NCBI RefSeq assembly: GCF_018494055.1
Contig: NZ_JABBFQ010000001.1
Span: 532,441 to 596,440 of the forward strand
Origin: Rosenbergiella epipactidis
GTDB lineage: Bacteria; Pseudomonadota; Gammaproteobacteria; Enterobacterales; Enterobacteriaceae
Direction of reading: 5' to 3'
DNA length: 64,000 bases
The notes beneath the pieces were generated by a model. That model was not told where the DNA came from. It did not search any database and was given only the letters and a program-made list of their open reading frames with translations. The position numbers were made by a program, and so were the translations under genes. Position 1 is the stretch's first letter. The number at the start of each line of letters is the position of its first letter. Shown piece by piece: positions 26,380 to 35,441 of this stretch.

Positions 26380-27384
26380 ATGGCTGATACGAGTTTATCT
26401 CAAGCTGAGATCGACCAATTACTTAACGGTGACTCCGGTAAAACGGAAACCTCCACCGAAAACAGTGACCCGAATAGCATTCGAGATTATGACCCGACGA
26501 CACAGCGTCGGGTGGTTCGGGAACGACTACAAGCTTTAGAAATCATTAACGAACGTTTTGCACGCCAATTTCGTATGGGGGTATTCAACCTATTGCGTCG
26601 CAGTCCTGATATTACGGTGGAATCGATCGATATCCAGCCTTATCAAGAGTTTGCGCGCAATATGCCGGTACCGACTAACCTGAATTTGCTGCATATGAAA
26701 CCCTTGCGCGGGACGGCACTGATTGTTTTTTCACCGAGCCTCGTTTTTATCGTGGTAGATAACTTATTTGGTGGGGACGGCCGTTTCCCCACCAAGGTAG
26801 AAGGCCGTGAATTCACCTATACCGAACAGCGCGTTATCCGCCGCTTATTAAGCTTAGCCTTAGACAACTATCAGGAAGCGTGGCAGGCCATCTACCCCCT
26901 GACCATGGAATATGTGCGTTCGGAGATGCAGGTTAAGTTCACCAATATTACTACCTCGCCTAATGACATCGTGATCAATACCACTTTCCAAGTCGAGATC
27001 AGTAATTTGGTGGGACACTTCAATATTTGTATCCCGTTTTCGATGATAGAACCCCTTCGCGAACTGCTGGTAAATCCCCCTTTAGAGAATAGTCAGCAAG
27101 AAGACTGCCTGTGGCGGGAAAACTTGGTCAACGAAGTGCAACAATCACCGTTAGAAGTCACCGCACGGCTCAGCGAACTATCCATCACACTGCGGGAAAT
27201 TATGCGCCTACAGGTTGGGGATGTGCTGGCGATAGAATCGCCGGAGAATATCATCGCTACCGTCGATAACGTGCCGGTATTTACCGCCTCTCACGGTATT
27301 CATCGCGACCAATATGCCCTGAGTGTGAATCAACTGATTACGCCACTGCTCTCAACTTTACAAGAAGGAACTTCCCATGAGTGA
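26380..27384 (+). CDS. fliM: Flagellar motor switch protein FliM
   Basis: FliM forms the C ring and binds phospho-CheY. Its length equals E. coli FliM (334). The N-terminal CheY-binding peptide (SLSQAEIDQLLNG) is conserved, followed by the middle domain (FNLLRRSPDITVESIDIQPY, DNLFGGDGRFPTKVEGREFT) and the C-terminal SpoA domain. Confidence 0.96.
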   Translation: MADTSLSQAEIDQLLNGDSGKTETSTENSDPNSIRDYDPTTQRRVVRERLQALEIINERFARQFRMGVFNLLRRSPDITVESIDIQPYQEFARNMPVPTNLNLLHMKPLRGTALIVFSPSLVFIVVDNLFGGDGRFPTKVEGREFTYTEQRVIRRLLSLALDNYQEAWQAIYPLTMEYVRSEMQVKFTNITTSPNDIVINTTFQVEISNLVGHFNICIPFSMIEPLRELLVNPPLENSQQEDCLWRENLVNEVQQSPLEVTARLSELSITLREIMRLQVGDVLAIESPENIIATVDNVPVFTASHGIHRDQYALSVNQLITPLLSTLQEGTSHE

Positions 27385-27784
27385 TACCCCTGCGACCCCA
27401 GAAAATAATGAATTAGCTTCGGACCCTTGGGTCGAAGCCTTGGCAGAACAACAGGTTAATGATGAGCAGGCCGAAAAGGACCCGCTCCCCGCAATCACTG
27501 CGCCCGAGCCTATTGATCCGCTTCAAGATATCAATTTGATCATGGATATCCCTATTCAACTCACCGTTGAATTAGGCCGGACGCGGATGACGATTAAAGA
27601 GTTACTCCGATTAACCCAAGGGTCGATCGTTCCACTGGAAGGCTTGGCAGGCGAACCTCTGGATATTCTTATCAACCATTACCTGATTGCGCAGGGCGAA
27701 GTGGTGGTCGTCAATGATAAGTACGGTGTGCGTATCACTGACATTATTACCCCTTCCGAGCGCATGCGTCGCTTAAGTCGATAG
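27377..27784 (+). CDS. fliN: Flagellar motor switch protein FliN
   Basis: FliN completes the C ring and helps dock FliH-FliI. It has 135 residues (137 in E. coli), with an acidic N-terminal tail and the SpoA domain (IPIQLTVELGRTRMTIKELL, LTQGSIVPLEGLAGEPLDIL, NDKYGVRITDII). It overlaps fliM by 8 nt. Confidence 0.96.
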   Translation: MSDTPATPENNELASDPWVEALAEQQVNDEQAEKDPLPAITAPEPIDPLQDINLIMDIPIQLTVELGRTRMTIKELLRLTQGSIVPLEGLAGEPLDILINHYLIAQGEVVVVNDKYGVRITDIITPSERMRRLSR

Positions 27785-27787
27785 TGA

Positions 27788-28168
27788 ATGGTCATGACGG
27801 TAACCACTGCTGCCCCAGATGTCGCGCTCCCAGCAAGCCAAATGCTGTTGCAATCAGGTGGGGCACTGATCGTGATTATTTTGCTACTGCTCGGGATCAA
27901 AAAGTTACTTAAGCATCTTCCTCAGGGAGGGCGATATCGCGGCGTGCGCGCGCTTGCCATTAAGGAGACATTGGTAATTGGGCCACGCGAGCGCCTAATG
28001 ATTGCGCAAGTGGGGGAGCAACAGATCGTTATTGGGGTGACGCCGCAGTCGATTCACTTACTCTGTACGCTGACCGAGCCGCTGCAGGAGCTAAGCGCTC
28101 AGCCCACGACCGCCTCCAGCCACTTTGCTGAGAAATTTGCACAGTTGCGTGCAAGGAAAACACGATGA
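27788..28168 (+). CDS. fliO: Flagellar export gate assembly protein FliO
   Basis: FliO is a small membrane protein that helps FliP assemble. It has 126 residues (121 in E. coli), with a short periplasmic N-terminus, one membrane helix (about 24-43, [17 protein letters not shown]) and a cytoplasmic domain containing [20 protein letters not shown]. There is no strong ribosome binding site; translation may be coupled to fliN, which ends 3 nt before. Confidence 0.92.
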   Translation: MVMTVTTAAPDVALPASQMLLQSGGALIVIILLLLGIKKLLKHLPQGGRYRGVRALAIKETLVIGPRERLMIAQVGEQQIVIGVTPQSIHLLCTLTEPLQELSAQPTTASSHFAEKFAQLRARKTR

Positions 28169-28890
28169 AAGATTTTATGCGTATTCGCCTCATCGCTATG
28201 GTGACGATAGGCCTCCTCCCGCAGTATGCGGCGGCGCAACCCCTGTTTGGCCACGAGCAAGAGTGGGCGTTGCCGGTGCAAACGTTAGTGCTCATCGGTG
28301 CGCTCAGTTTTATTCCTGCAGCCTTATTACTGATGACCAGTTTCACCCGCTTGATCATCGTATTTGGCTTACTGCGTAATGCGTTAGGCACGACTTCAGC
28401 GCCACCCAATCAGGTGGTCATAGGCTTATCGCTGTTTTTAACCTGGTTCATTATGGGGCCTACTTTCGATCGTATCTGGCAAGAGGCTTATCTTCCCTAT
28501 CAACAACAGAAGGTGACGTTAGTTGAAGCGGTCGATATCGGAAAAAAACCCTTAATGGAATTTATGCTGCATCAAACACGGCAAACCGATTTGGCGCTCT
28601 TTACCCGTCTGGCCCACCTGCCAGCACCAGAAACCCCCGCGGCCGTCCCTTTTCGGGTTCTGGTACCTGCCTACGTGACCAGTGAGTTAAAAACGGCATT
28701 TCAGATTGGTTTTACGCTGTTTATTCCTTTTCTGATCATCGATTTAGTGGTGGCGAGTGTATTGATGGCGTTAGGGATGATGATGGTTCCCCCGGCAACC
28801 CTGGCGCTGCCCTTTAAGCTGATGCTGTTTGTGATGGCAGATGGATGGCAACTTTTAATCGGCTCTTTGGCACAGAGCTTTATCAGTTAA
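28165..28890 (+). CDS. fliP: Flagellar export gate protein FliP
   Basis: FliP forms the core of the export gate with FliQ and FliR. It has a cleavable signal peptide (about 1-24, ending AAAQP), then membrane helices with the conserved [41 protein letters not shown] and MGMMMVPP-like [20 protein letters not shown]. It overlaps fliO by 4 nt. Confidence 0.96.
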   Translation: MKDFMRIRLIAMVTIGLLPQYAAAQPLFGHEQEWALPVQTLVLIGALSFIPAALLLMTSFTRLIIVFGLLRNALGTTSAPPNQVVIGLSLFLTWFIMGPTFDRIWQEAYLPYQQQKVTLVEAVDIGKKPLMEFMLHQTRQTDLALFTRLAHLPAPETPAAVPFRVLVPAYVTSELKTAFQIGFTLFIPFLIIDLVVASVLMALGMMMVPPATLALPFKLMLFVMADGWQLLIGSLAQSFIS

Positions 28891-28906
28891 CGGGGCAGAA
28901 TTGATG

Positions 28907-29176
28907 ATGACACCAGAAATGATCACCACCTTAGGTCAGGCCGCGATGAAGGTAGCGTTATTTCTCGCCGCCCCTCCCTTGCTGGCGGCCCTACTTACCG
29001 GGTTAATTATTAGTCTATTGCAGGCGGCGACTCAAGTGAATGAGCAGACGCTATCGTTTATCCCTAAGATTATCGCTGTTGTCGTGACGCTGATGGTGGC
29101 TGGCCCTTGGATGCTAACCATTATGACCGAGTATATTAAGAGCCTGCTCACCACCTTTCCGCAGTGGGTCGGTTAA
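28907..29176 (+). CDS. fliQ: Flagellar export gate protein FliQ
   Basis: FliQ is a two-helix gate subunit. With the ATG at 28907 the protein has 89 residues, exactly the E. coli length, and starts MTPEMITT. The strongly conserved loop and second helix are present: GLIISLLQAATQVNEQTLSF, PKIIAVVVTLMVAGPWML. Two alternative start codons lie directly upstream in the same frame. Confidence 0.95.
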   Translation: MTPEMITTLGQAAMKVALFLAAPPLLAALLTGLIISLLQAATQVNEQTLSFIPKIIAVVVTLMVAGPWMLTIMTEYIKSLLTTFPQWVG

Positions 29177-29179
29177 GCG

Positions 29180-29956
29180 ATGGAATGGCTGAGCCTACTC
29201 GGGTTGCTTGACCGTTTACCTTCGGTTTTTCTGCCCTTTTGTCGGATCATCGCCTTCTTTAGCGTTGCCCCATTACTGTCAGAGAAATCGATCACCCTTC
29301 GCCTACGCGTGGCGCTCGCCTTGGTCATCAGCCTATTGATTACCCTACCGAGTACCGCTCACCCCGTGACGCTGTTTTCCTCGCAGGGTGTATTGCTTAT
29401 ACTCAATCAATGCGTGATCGGCGCGGCATTGGGAATCAGTATGCAGTGTGTCTTTGCTGCCATCCGCTTAGCCGGAGAGGTCATTGCCCTGCAAATGGGG
29501 CTCTCTTTTGCCTCGTTTTTTGATAGCGGTAGCCACAGCTCTCTTTCTGTGGTTTCTCGATTACTGACCTATATGAGCCTACTGCTGTTTGTCAGTGTCG
29601 ATGGCATTGTGTGGATGATCGAGCACCTGGCCGATAACTTCGAGCAATTACCCTACGATGCCCTAACCCCATTAACCGACCGATTTGTCGGTCTGGCGCA
29701 ATTTGGCGGCGCCATATTCTCTCAAGCGCTGCAACTCTCACTCCCACTAATTTTCATGTTGCTGGCCGTGAACCTGGCCTTAGGACTACTTAACCGTATG
29801 ACGCCACAGTTTTCCGCCTTCGTCATCGGCTTTCCCTTAACCCTATTGATCGGTATTTTCTCCCTTTACCAGAGTATGCCTCTGCTACTGGATGCGATTC
29901 AGGCTATGCTACTTAACCAGAGCCAACAACTGCTGCTGATCTTCAGTGGCGGCTAG
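29180..29956 (+). CDS. fliR: Flagellar export gate protein FliR
   Basis: FliR is the third gate component, with six hydrophobic segments and 258 residues (261 in E. coli). Family features such as FCRIIAFFSVAPLLSEKSIT, GEVIALQMGLSFASFFD and NRMTPQFSAFVIGFPLTLLI are clear. It ends the fliF-fliR operon. The rcsA gene that follows in E. coli is not present. Confidence 0.95.
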   Translation: MEWLSLLGLLDRLPSVFLPFCRIIAFFSVAPLLSEKSITLRLRVALALVISLLITLPSTAHPVTLFSSQGVLLILNQCVIGAALGISMQCVFAAIRLAGEVIALQMGLSFASFFDSGSHSSLSVVSRLLTYMSLLLFVSVDGIVWMIEHLADNFEQLPYDALTPLTDRFVGLAQFGGAIFSQALQLSLPLIFMLLAVNLALGLLNRMTPQFSAFVIGFPLTLLIGIFSLYQSMPLLLDAIQAMLLNQSQQLLLIFSGG

Positions 29957-30237
29957 CGTCACGGCAGAGTCGTGTTAGCCCCTCTGTAGGAAGAGACGTC
30001 AGCATCATCGGCTTGAATCCGCCATTTATGCGTAGGATCGGTGGCATCCCAGTTAGCATCACGACAATTGACTGCGAGTGTTTTTTAAAGCCATTTTTCT
30101 AACCGTGAGGGATAGCAGGCATAAGAAGATGAAAGGCGTAAAGTAGAAGGAGGGGCTGAAGAAAAAATGATGACCGACTATCGGGGGTAAGAATCCCCCG
30201 CGACGCAACACGTCGAGGGGGAGAGGCTAGAAATGAC
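29957..30237. other. fliR-yedI convergent intergenic region with hairpins
   Basis: No gene is visible. Near the yedI end two mutually exclusive stems can form: CGGGGG/CCCCCG (30182-30200), and CCCCCGCGACG/CGTCGAGGGGG (30195-30221). Read on the minus strand a T-run follows some distance later (30162-30167). They probably end the yedI transcript. Confidence 0.45.
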
Positions 30238-31191
30238 TTATTTTGACTGCTCGGCGGGCTTTTTTTTGCCCAACAGCTTGCTCACCGCTTTCACCACGAT
30301 CAGCACCACGCCGCCCAGAATGGCTCCCACCACCAAGCTGGCGAGGTTAGTGATCACGCTCTCACCAATACTGCTGATTGCTGAAGGGAGCGCCTGCGTC
30401 AGGCCATGCGTCAGCTGTTCGATCCAGTGGTGCAGTATCGGCCAACCGTGGATGACGATACCACCGCCAACTAAAAACATCGCTAAGGTGCCGACTACGG
30501 AGAGAAATTTCATCAACTTCGGTGCCAACAGCAATAAAAATTTCCCGAGGCCTCGCGCCAAGCCGTTTTGACGCGCTTCGAGCCAATAACCTGCATCATC
30601 GATTTTGACGATAACACCCACTAAGCCATATACCCCGACTGTCACCAGTAGCGCGATCCCCGCCATAATGACGATCTGATCCAGTAGCGGTGCTTCAGAA
30701 ACAATGCCCAACGTCAGCGTCACGATTTCAGCTGATAAGATAAAATCGGTGCGTACCGCCCCTTTAATTTTATCTTTCTCGTAGTTCGCTGCATCTTCTT
30801 GGCTTAACTTGGCTAACCGCGCTTGTCGGGCTTCCGGGCTTTTTTTATCTTTTTCAGGAAAAATCCAATCGAGGACTTTTTCAATCCCTTCAAAGCAGAG
30901 ATAAGCCCCACCCAACATTAATAATGGCGTGATTAACCAAGGCGCAAACGCAGAAATCAGCAGCGCCAGTGGGACTAAAATCACTTTATTAAGTAACGAG
31001 CCTTTCGCCACCCCCCACACGACCGGCAGTTCGCGATTCGCTTTCACGCCACTGACTTGTTGGGCATTCAGTGAGAGATCATCCCCCAGCACACCAGCGG
31101 TTTTCTTCGCCGCCACCTTACCCATCACCGAGACATCGTCAAGGAGGGTCGAGATATCATCCAACAGCGCAAATAAACTTGTTCCAGCCAA
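30238..31191 (-). CDS. yedI: YedI, DUF808 family inner membrane protein
   Basis: YedI is a conserved multi-span membrane protein of unknown function. I start it at the TTG at 31191, preceded by AAGGA about 8 nt upstream, because the protein then begins [13 protein letters not shown], matching the MAG start of the E. coli protein; the longer frame adds unrelated residues. Conserved stretches include [59 protein letters not shown] and [20 protein letters not shown]. It has 317 residues and is close to the position it has relative to the flagellar genes in E. coli. Confidence 0.92.
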   Translation of the reverse strand: MAGTSLFALLDDISTLLDDVSVMGKVAAKKTAGVLGDDLSLNAQQVSGVKANRELPVVWGVAKGSLLNKVILVPLALLISAFAPWLITPLLMLGGAYLCFEGIEKVLDWIFPEKDKKSPEARQARLAKLSQEDAANYEKDKIKGAVRTDFILSAEIVTLTLGIVSEAPLLDQIVIMAGIALLVTVGVYGLVGVIVKIDDAGYWLEARQNGLARGLGKFLLLLAPKLMKFLSVVGTLAMFLVGGGIVIHGWPILHHWIEQLTHGLTQALPSAISSIGESVITNLASLVVGAILGGVVLIVVKAVSKLLGKKKPAEQSK

Positions 31192-31214
31192 AATAGGTAT
31201 CCTTATCAGTAGCG

Positions 31215-31490
31215 TTAAATGATGGCACTGTCTTGACAGCACGGGCAGTCATTTTCTTCGACTGCCGTCATGTCGGCGAAACCTGGCGTATCCCATTCCA
31301 CGCGAATCGGTCTTCCCGCTGGAAAAGCATGGTGGATATATTTAAAGACAGGGGTTTCGGTTAACCCGGAGATCGCTTCCGTCGCGATGCACTCGTCCCC
31401 GACATAAATCTTTGCAGTGGCTTTACTCGCCACCATCCGCTCGTCGTTTAGCGCGTAGAGGCGGGTCACGGTCAGACGTATTCTCGGCAT
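31215..31490 (-). CDS. Hypothetical protein with C-terminal CxCC cluster
   Basis: I do not recognise this protein. The ATG at 31490, after GAGGAAAG, gives 91 residues; no signal or membrane segment is visible. Beta-rich character ([32 protein letters not shown]) is followed by an acidic tail with three clustered cysteines ([13 protein letters not shown]). With Cys in GDECIA this could be a metal or zinc site, which is inference. It lies 24 nt upstream of yedI on the same strand and is probably cotranscribed. Confidence 0.6.
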   Translation of the reverse strand: MPRIRLTVTRLYALNDERMVASKATAKIYVGDECIATEAISGLTETPVFKYIHHAFPAGRPIRVEWDTPGFADMTAVEENDCPCCQDSAII

Positions 31491-31670
31491 AACTTTCCTC
31501 GTTAATGTCGGGATAATCATTCAATTAGCTTTACACAATTCCCAGGATCCTGCCAATTTTCAAGCGAAAACAGTGCGTAAAGCCGGTAACAGGCGATTGT
31601 TTTTCAATGAGAACTCAGTATTATTTGTCCGCCAATAAAAAACACGTCGTCGTGGATAATAGATATAATT

Positions 31671-32975
31671 ATGCAAGCAAACACCAACCTTTCAACACCC
31701 GCCCAGTCACCCTCTTCTTCTCAAGCTAAACGCGCAGCTTGGGGAAGCTTCGCCGGAGCAGTCGTCGATTGGTATGATTTCTTATTATATGGCATAACCG
31801 CTGCCTTAGTCTTTAATCATCAATTTTTCCCTGCCATCAGTCCTGCGATGGGGACCTTAGTGGCCTTTGCCACCTTCGGCGTAGGCTTTCTGTTTCGGCC
31901 TCTCGGGGGCATCGTATTTGGCCACTTTGGTGATCGCTTAGGTCACAAGAAAATGTTGATCATCACCGTCTGGTTGATGGGGATCTCAACCGCCGGGATT
32001 GGCCTGCTGCCCTCTTTTGATACCCTAGGCTGGTGGGCGCCAGTCTTACTGGTGATGCTGAGAGCGATACAAGGTTTTGCTGTCGGCGGTGAATGGGGGG
32101 GCGCAGCGTTATTGGCGGTCGAACATGCCCCGCAACATCGCAAAGCGTTCTACAGCAGTGGTGTGCAAATGGGCTATGGCGTAGGCCTTCTCTTGGCCAC
32201 TGGCTCCGTTAGCCTAATCAGCGCTTTAACCAGCGAAAGCCAATTCGCCAGCTGGGGCTGGCGTGTGCCCTTCCTGCTGAGTGTTTTCCTCGTTGCAGTC
32301 ACGCTGTGGTTACGTAATGGCCTCGACGAGTCGCCGGTTGCTGCCTCGACCGAGAAAAAACCGCGGCTACCGGTGATTGAAGCGCTCACGCGACACCCTG
32401 CCGCATTTTTCTTAATTATCGGCTTACGCTTATGTGAATTACTGACGATGTATATCGTCACCACCTTTGCGCTTAATTATTCTACGCAAAATCTTGGCTT
32501 ACCTCGCGAGTTGTTCCTATCGATAGGCTTAATGGTGGGTGCCGTCAGCTGCTTAACCATCCCTTGTTTCGCTTGGCTAGCGGACCGCTTTGGTCGTAGA
32601 CGTATTTACGTGACTGGTGCAATGATCGGCGCGGTCAGCGCCTGGCCTTTTTTCTTGGCGCTCGAACAGGGGGCTACCCTGCCGATCATCCTATTTTCGC
32701 TGCTGTTAGCAAATCTTGCCCACGATATGGTGGTCTGCGTACAACAGCCGATGTTTACCGAAATGTTCGGAGCGAGTTATCGTTACAGCGGTGCGGGTGT
32801 GGGCTACCAAGTCGCCAGCGTGGTCGGCGGTGGGTTTACACCCTTTATCGCAGCGGGGCTGGTCACCTTAACCCAAGGCAGCTGGCAGGGCGTTGCGCTC
32901 TATTTAACCTTGGGCTGTCTGCTTTCGGTATTTACCGTCTGCTTCGTCAAAAAAGCCCCTCGCACTGCGGCCTAA
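31671..32975 (+). CDS. shiA: Shikimate transporter ShiA (MFS, metabolite:H+ symporter)
   Basis: ShiA imports shikimate and dehydroshikimate with protons. The protein has 434 residues (438 in E. coli) and aligns throughout: GSFAGAVVDWYDFLLYGITA, the MFS loop 2-3 motif GHFGDRLGHKKML, AIQGFAVGGEWGGAALL, ALNYSTQNLGLPRELFL and MFTEMFGASYRYSGAGVGYQ. Twelve membrane segments are evident. In E. coli shiA precedes amn near tRNA-Asn genes, as here. A 181-bp gap upstream separates it from the divergent small ORF. Confidence 0.95.
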   Translation: MQANTNLSTPAQSPSSSQAKRAAWGSFAGAVVDWYDFLLYGITAALVFNHQFFPAISPAMGTLVAFATFGVGFLFRPLGGIVFGHFGDRLGHKKMLIITVWLMGISTAGIGLLPSFDTLGWWAPVLLVMLRAIQGFAVGGEWGGAALLAVEHAPQHRKAFYSSGVQMGYGVGLLLATGSVSLISALTSESQFASWGWRVPFLLSVFLVAVTLWLRNGLDESPVAASTEKKPRLPVIEALTRHPAAFFLIIGLRLCELLTMYIVTTFALNYSTQNLGLPRELFLSIGLMVGAVSCLTIPCFAWLADRFGRRRIYVTGAMIGAVSAWPFFLALEQGATLPIILFSLLLANLAHDMVVCVQQPMFTEMFGASYRYSGAGVGYQVASVVGGGFTPFIAAGLVTLTQGSWQGVALYLTLGCLLSVFTVCFVKKAPRTAA

Positions 32976-32986
32976 AATAAGACGGG

Positions 32987-33008
32987 GAGAGCAGTAAATG
33001 CTGCTCTC
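32987..33008 (+). terminator. Hairpin after shiA
   Basis: GAGAGCAG and CTGCTCTC form an 8-bp stem with a 6-nt loop, 12 nt after the shiA stop. Only two T follow, so this is a moderate terminator. Confidence 0.6.
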
Positions 33009-33100
33009 TTACCCTGACGGGTTTACCCTGCACTTAGCCACCTCGCTACGTGATACACTGAGCCAATCCAGTTCACACCTAATGACAGGTATTCAACACT

Positions 33101-33757
33101 ATGACGATCAACACCGAGTCACTCGCTACGCCAAATATTGATACCCTTATCGTTTCCCACGCCTCCTTGGATGAGCAGAGTGCGCGTCAGATCAATACGC
33201 TACTTACCACGGCGCGTACGCAACAGCGTCACGAGGAAGTTTCGGCCGATAAGCGTACCCGCGCCTTTATGGTGCTCTTTATGTTCCTCTATGTCATGTT
33301 GGGGGCCTCTCTCACCTTACCGACCTCGCCGATAGACTTTAGCCATACCGCTTTACGCTACGCCATTGAGTCAATCCCAGTTCTTATCTCGTTCTCTGGC
33401 TTTTTTATCTCGGTACTGTTTTTCTTCTCTACCCGTCGGGCCTACCGTCGGCAGCTCAGCTGGCAAACAACCATCGCTGCCTTAGAGGCTCGCACGGGTC
33501 AACAACTCAGCCAATTTATTGAAGGTTTAAACTGTGGTCCGCAAAATTACTCGAATACCGGTTTACAGAGCGCCTTGGCGCTGTTCGTTTGCGTGACTTG
33601 GGTGGTGCTGTATAACTTTTTCACCTTTACCACCAGCGGCGTAATTGGCAGTGTCATCTCACTGTTTATCAGTACGATGGTCTATGTGATGTTAGATATT
33701 CAGTTACTTAAGGCTTCACAAACCTCGGTACCAGACCAGCAGACAGAAGCTTCCTAA
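33101..33757 (+). CDS. Hypothetical inner membrane protein (four predicted spans)
   Basis: I do not recognise the family. The protein has 218 residues. The cytoplasmic N-terminus of about 55 residues is rich in Arg, Gln and Glu. It is followed by two pairs of membrane helices, at about 56-75 and 90-112 (MVLFMFLYVMLGASLTLP, VLISFSGFFISVLFFF) and about 158-176 and 182-203 (LALFVCVTWVVLYNFF, VIGSVISLFISTMVYVML). A charged loop (STRRAYRRQLSW) separates the pairs. The downstream gene is an exporter; the gap of 63 nt allows cotranscription. Confidence 0.7.
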   Translation: MTINTESLATPNIDTLIVSHASLDEQSARQINTLLTTARTQQRHEEVSADKRTRAFMVLFMFLYVMLGASLTLPTSPIDFSHTALRYAIESIPVLISFSGFFISVLFFFSTRRAYRRQLSWQTTIAALEARTGQQLSQFIEGLNCGPQNYSNTGLQSALALFVCVTWVVLYNFFTFTTSGVIGSVISLFISTMVYVMLDIQLLKASQTSVPDQQTEAS

Positions 33758-33820
33758 ACCCGTAGTGCCTTTCACCTCTCACGGGTTAGGTCAGTGTTCA
33801 TTTCGTAAAGGTTAATTATT

Positions 33821-34690
33821 GTGTGGTATATGTTAGCAGTCACCCTCCTATGGGGGTCATCATTCAGCCTAACCGGACATATTCTTGCCGGTCATGTTGA
33901 TGGATTTTTCTCGGTATTTATCCGAACGCTGATCGCGGCAATAGTCTTTGTGCCAATGATGACGTGGCGCGGGCTCCCGGCAAAATTAATTACCGGACTG
34001 TGGCTATGTGGGGCGTTACAATTTGGCATCACCTATGCCTTGGCTTATCAAAGCTTTCGCCTGTTAACCGTACCGGAGATGTTACTGTTCACCACGCTAA
34101 CGCCGCTCTATATCGGCTTAATCAATAACGCGCTGGATCGTCAGTTCAACCCTTGGACTTTATTGGCTGCCGCCTTCGCCGTATCTGGGGGGATGGTTAT
34201 TCACTACCATGGTTTAACCGGTGATTTTTGGCGTGGCTTCTGGATTTTGCAGTTAGCCAACGCCACTTTCGCCGCAGGGCAAGTGATCTGTCGCCGCTTG
34301 CTACTCGCCCGTCATCCACAATTAGCAATGACCAAACTATTCGGTCACTTTTTCTTGGGCGCGGTAGTGATCTCTGCACTGCTGTTTGGATTATTTGGTC
34401 ATACCGACCAACTGCCGCAAACGCCGTTACAGTGGGGATTACTGGTCTACCTTGGATTAATCGCTACCGCCTTAGGGAGCCTTTGGTTGGCGAAAGGTAG
34501 CACGCTGGTCAGTGTCACCGCTCTGGCAATTTTCAACGAACTTCACGTCCCGATTGGTTTAGTGATCAACCTTCTGTTTTGGGGCAGTGATGTGCCGTTA
34601 TTACGCTTACTGGCCGGTTGCGCACTTATCGCGGTAGCTGTCGGGATTAACTACCTCGGTGCCGCCCGTAACCGGGCGCGTACCGCTTAG
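33821..34690 (+). CDS. EamA-family (DMT superfamily) transporter
   Basis: Two EamA repeats of five helices each are visible in 289 residues. The first has WGSSFSLTGHILAG and RTLIAAIVFVPM, and the second starts near NATFAAGQVICRR and includes YLGLIATALGSLWLAKGSTL. Relatives export amino acids or other small metabolites; the substrate cannot be told from sequence. A hairpin follows the stop. Confidence 0.88.
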   Translation: MWYMLAVTLLWGSSFSLTGHILAGHVDGFFSVFIRTLIAAIVFVPMMTWRGLPAKLITGLWLCGALQFGITYALAYQSFRLLTVPEMLLFTTLTPLYIGLINNALDRQFNPWTLLAAAFAVSGGMVIHYHGLTGDFWRGFWILQLANATFAAGQVICRRLLLARHPQLAMTKLFGHFFLGAVVISALLFGLFGHTDQLPQTPLQWGLLVYLGLIATALGSLWLAKGSTLVSVTALAIFNELHVPIGLVINLLFWGSDVPLLRLLAGCALIAVAVGINYLGAARNRARTA

Positions 34691-34695
34691 CCTTT

Positions 34696-34721
34696 AGGGC
34701 ACCTGAAGTGTCAGGTGCCCT
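34696..34721 (+). terminator. Hairpin after the EamA transporter gene
   Basis: AGGGCACCTGA and TCAGGTGCCCT are a perfect 11-bp stem with a 4-nt loop, 6 nt after the stop codon. There is no T-run. Confidence 0.65.
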
Positions 34722-34805
34722 AGTCTTCGCCCCTACCTTTCTATGCCTGACGCTTGCCTATTGCTTCTTTTATCAGCAGTCAGTCATCGCAAGCTAAAAA
34801 CCGCT

Positions 34806-34834
34806 TTGACAAGCCAATGGGGAGACGCTACTAT
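34806..34834 (+). promoter_or_regulatory. Sigma-70 promoter of the first tRNA-Asn
   Basis: Consensus TTGACA, a 17-bp spacer and TACTAT end 21 nt before the mature tRNA 5' end. Confidence 0.9.
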
Positions 34835-34855
34835 CTGCCCCGTCTTCAGGACAAT

Positions 34856-34931
34856 TCCTCTGTAGTTCAGTCGGTAGAACGGCGGACTGTTAATCCGTAT
34901 GTCACTGGTTCGAGTCCAGTCAGAGGAGCCA
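34856..34931 (+). tRNA. tRNA-Asn(GTT), copy 1
   Basis: The 76-nt gene begins TCCTCTGTAGTTCAGTCGGT, with anticodon GTT in GGACTGTTAATCC, T-loop GGTTCGAGTCC and encoded CCA. The acceptor stem TCCTCTG/CAGAGGA is perfect. It is identical to the copies at 45983 and 54032. It has its own promoter and terminator. Confidence 0.98.
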
Positions 34932-34939
34932 TATTAAAG

Positions 34940-34972
34940 AAGCCCGCTTAACGCAAGTTTAGCGGGCTTTTT
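34940..34972 (+). terminator. Terminator of tRNA-Asn copy 1
   Basis: AAGCCCGCT pairs with AGCGGGCTT, followed by TTTTT. It is immediately followed by the broken end of an aldolase gene. Confidence 0.88.
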
Positions 34973-35441
34973 GCTTTCTATTGTTCGCCGAGATGTTTCC
35001 CTCACCCTACTGCATACCTTACCGGGTATGGCGGTTGCCGCATGTGAAGAAGGGTTATTGCAACTTAATCAGATCAGTACTGAGTTTTATCAACGGGTGG
35101 GTTACCATCCCTATGAGGGCGTATCCTTTGACCTGGATGAACGGGCGCGGATCCAACGCTCTTTGGGCGAGAACATTGCGCTGATCTTACAAAGCCATGG
35201 CCTGCTATCCGTCGGACGTACCATCGCTGATGCTTTTTATATTATGTACTACCTTAATCGGGCCTGTGAAATTCAGCTGGCGGCGGCACAGTTGGCGCCA
35301 CTGGGTACAATCTGCACGATTCCTGAACCCTTGAGTCACCACGCCTGCCAACAGCTGATGGGCGTCGAACAAGAACGTCAGCTCGTGTGGCAAGCCTGGT
35401 TACGCCGATTAGACCGTATTGATGACTCTTATAAAAGTTGA
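34971..35441 (+). pseudogene. 5'-truncated class II aldolase/adducin-family gene
   Basis: The frame is open from the tRNA terminator and encodes only the C-terminal part of an aldolase-II fold enzyme: RRDVSLTLLHTLPGMAVAAC, then IQRSLGENIALILQSHGLLS. The last His of that stretch is the usual third metal ligand. The first metal ligands and substrate loop (about 100 residues) are missing, so the enzyme should be inactive. The break lies exactly at the end of the tRNA-Asn unit, which suggests loss during integration or excision of an element at that tRNA. The stop codon overlaps the next gene, a former two-gene operon. Confidence 0.85.

Noticed and set aside
28029..28409. Long minus-strand ORF opposite fliO/fliP
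   Set aside because: It is antisense to two well-conserved flagellar genes with strong codon constraint, which creates open antisense frames.
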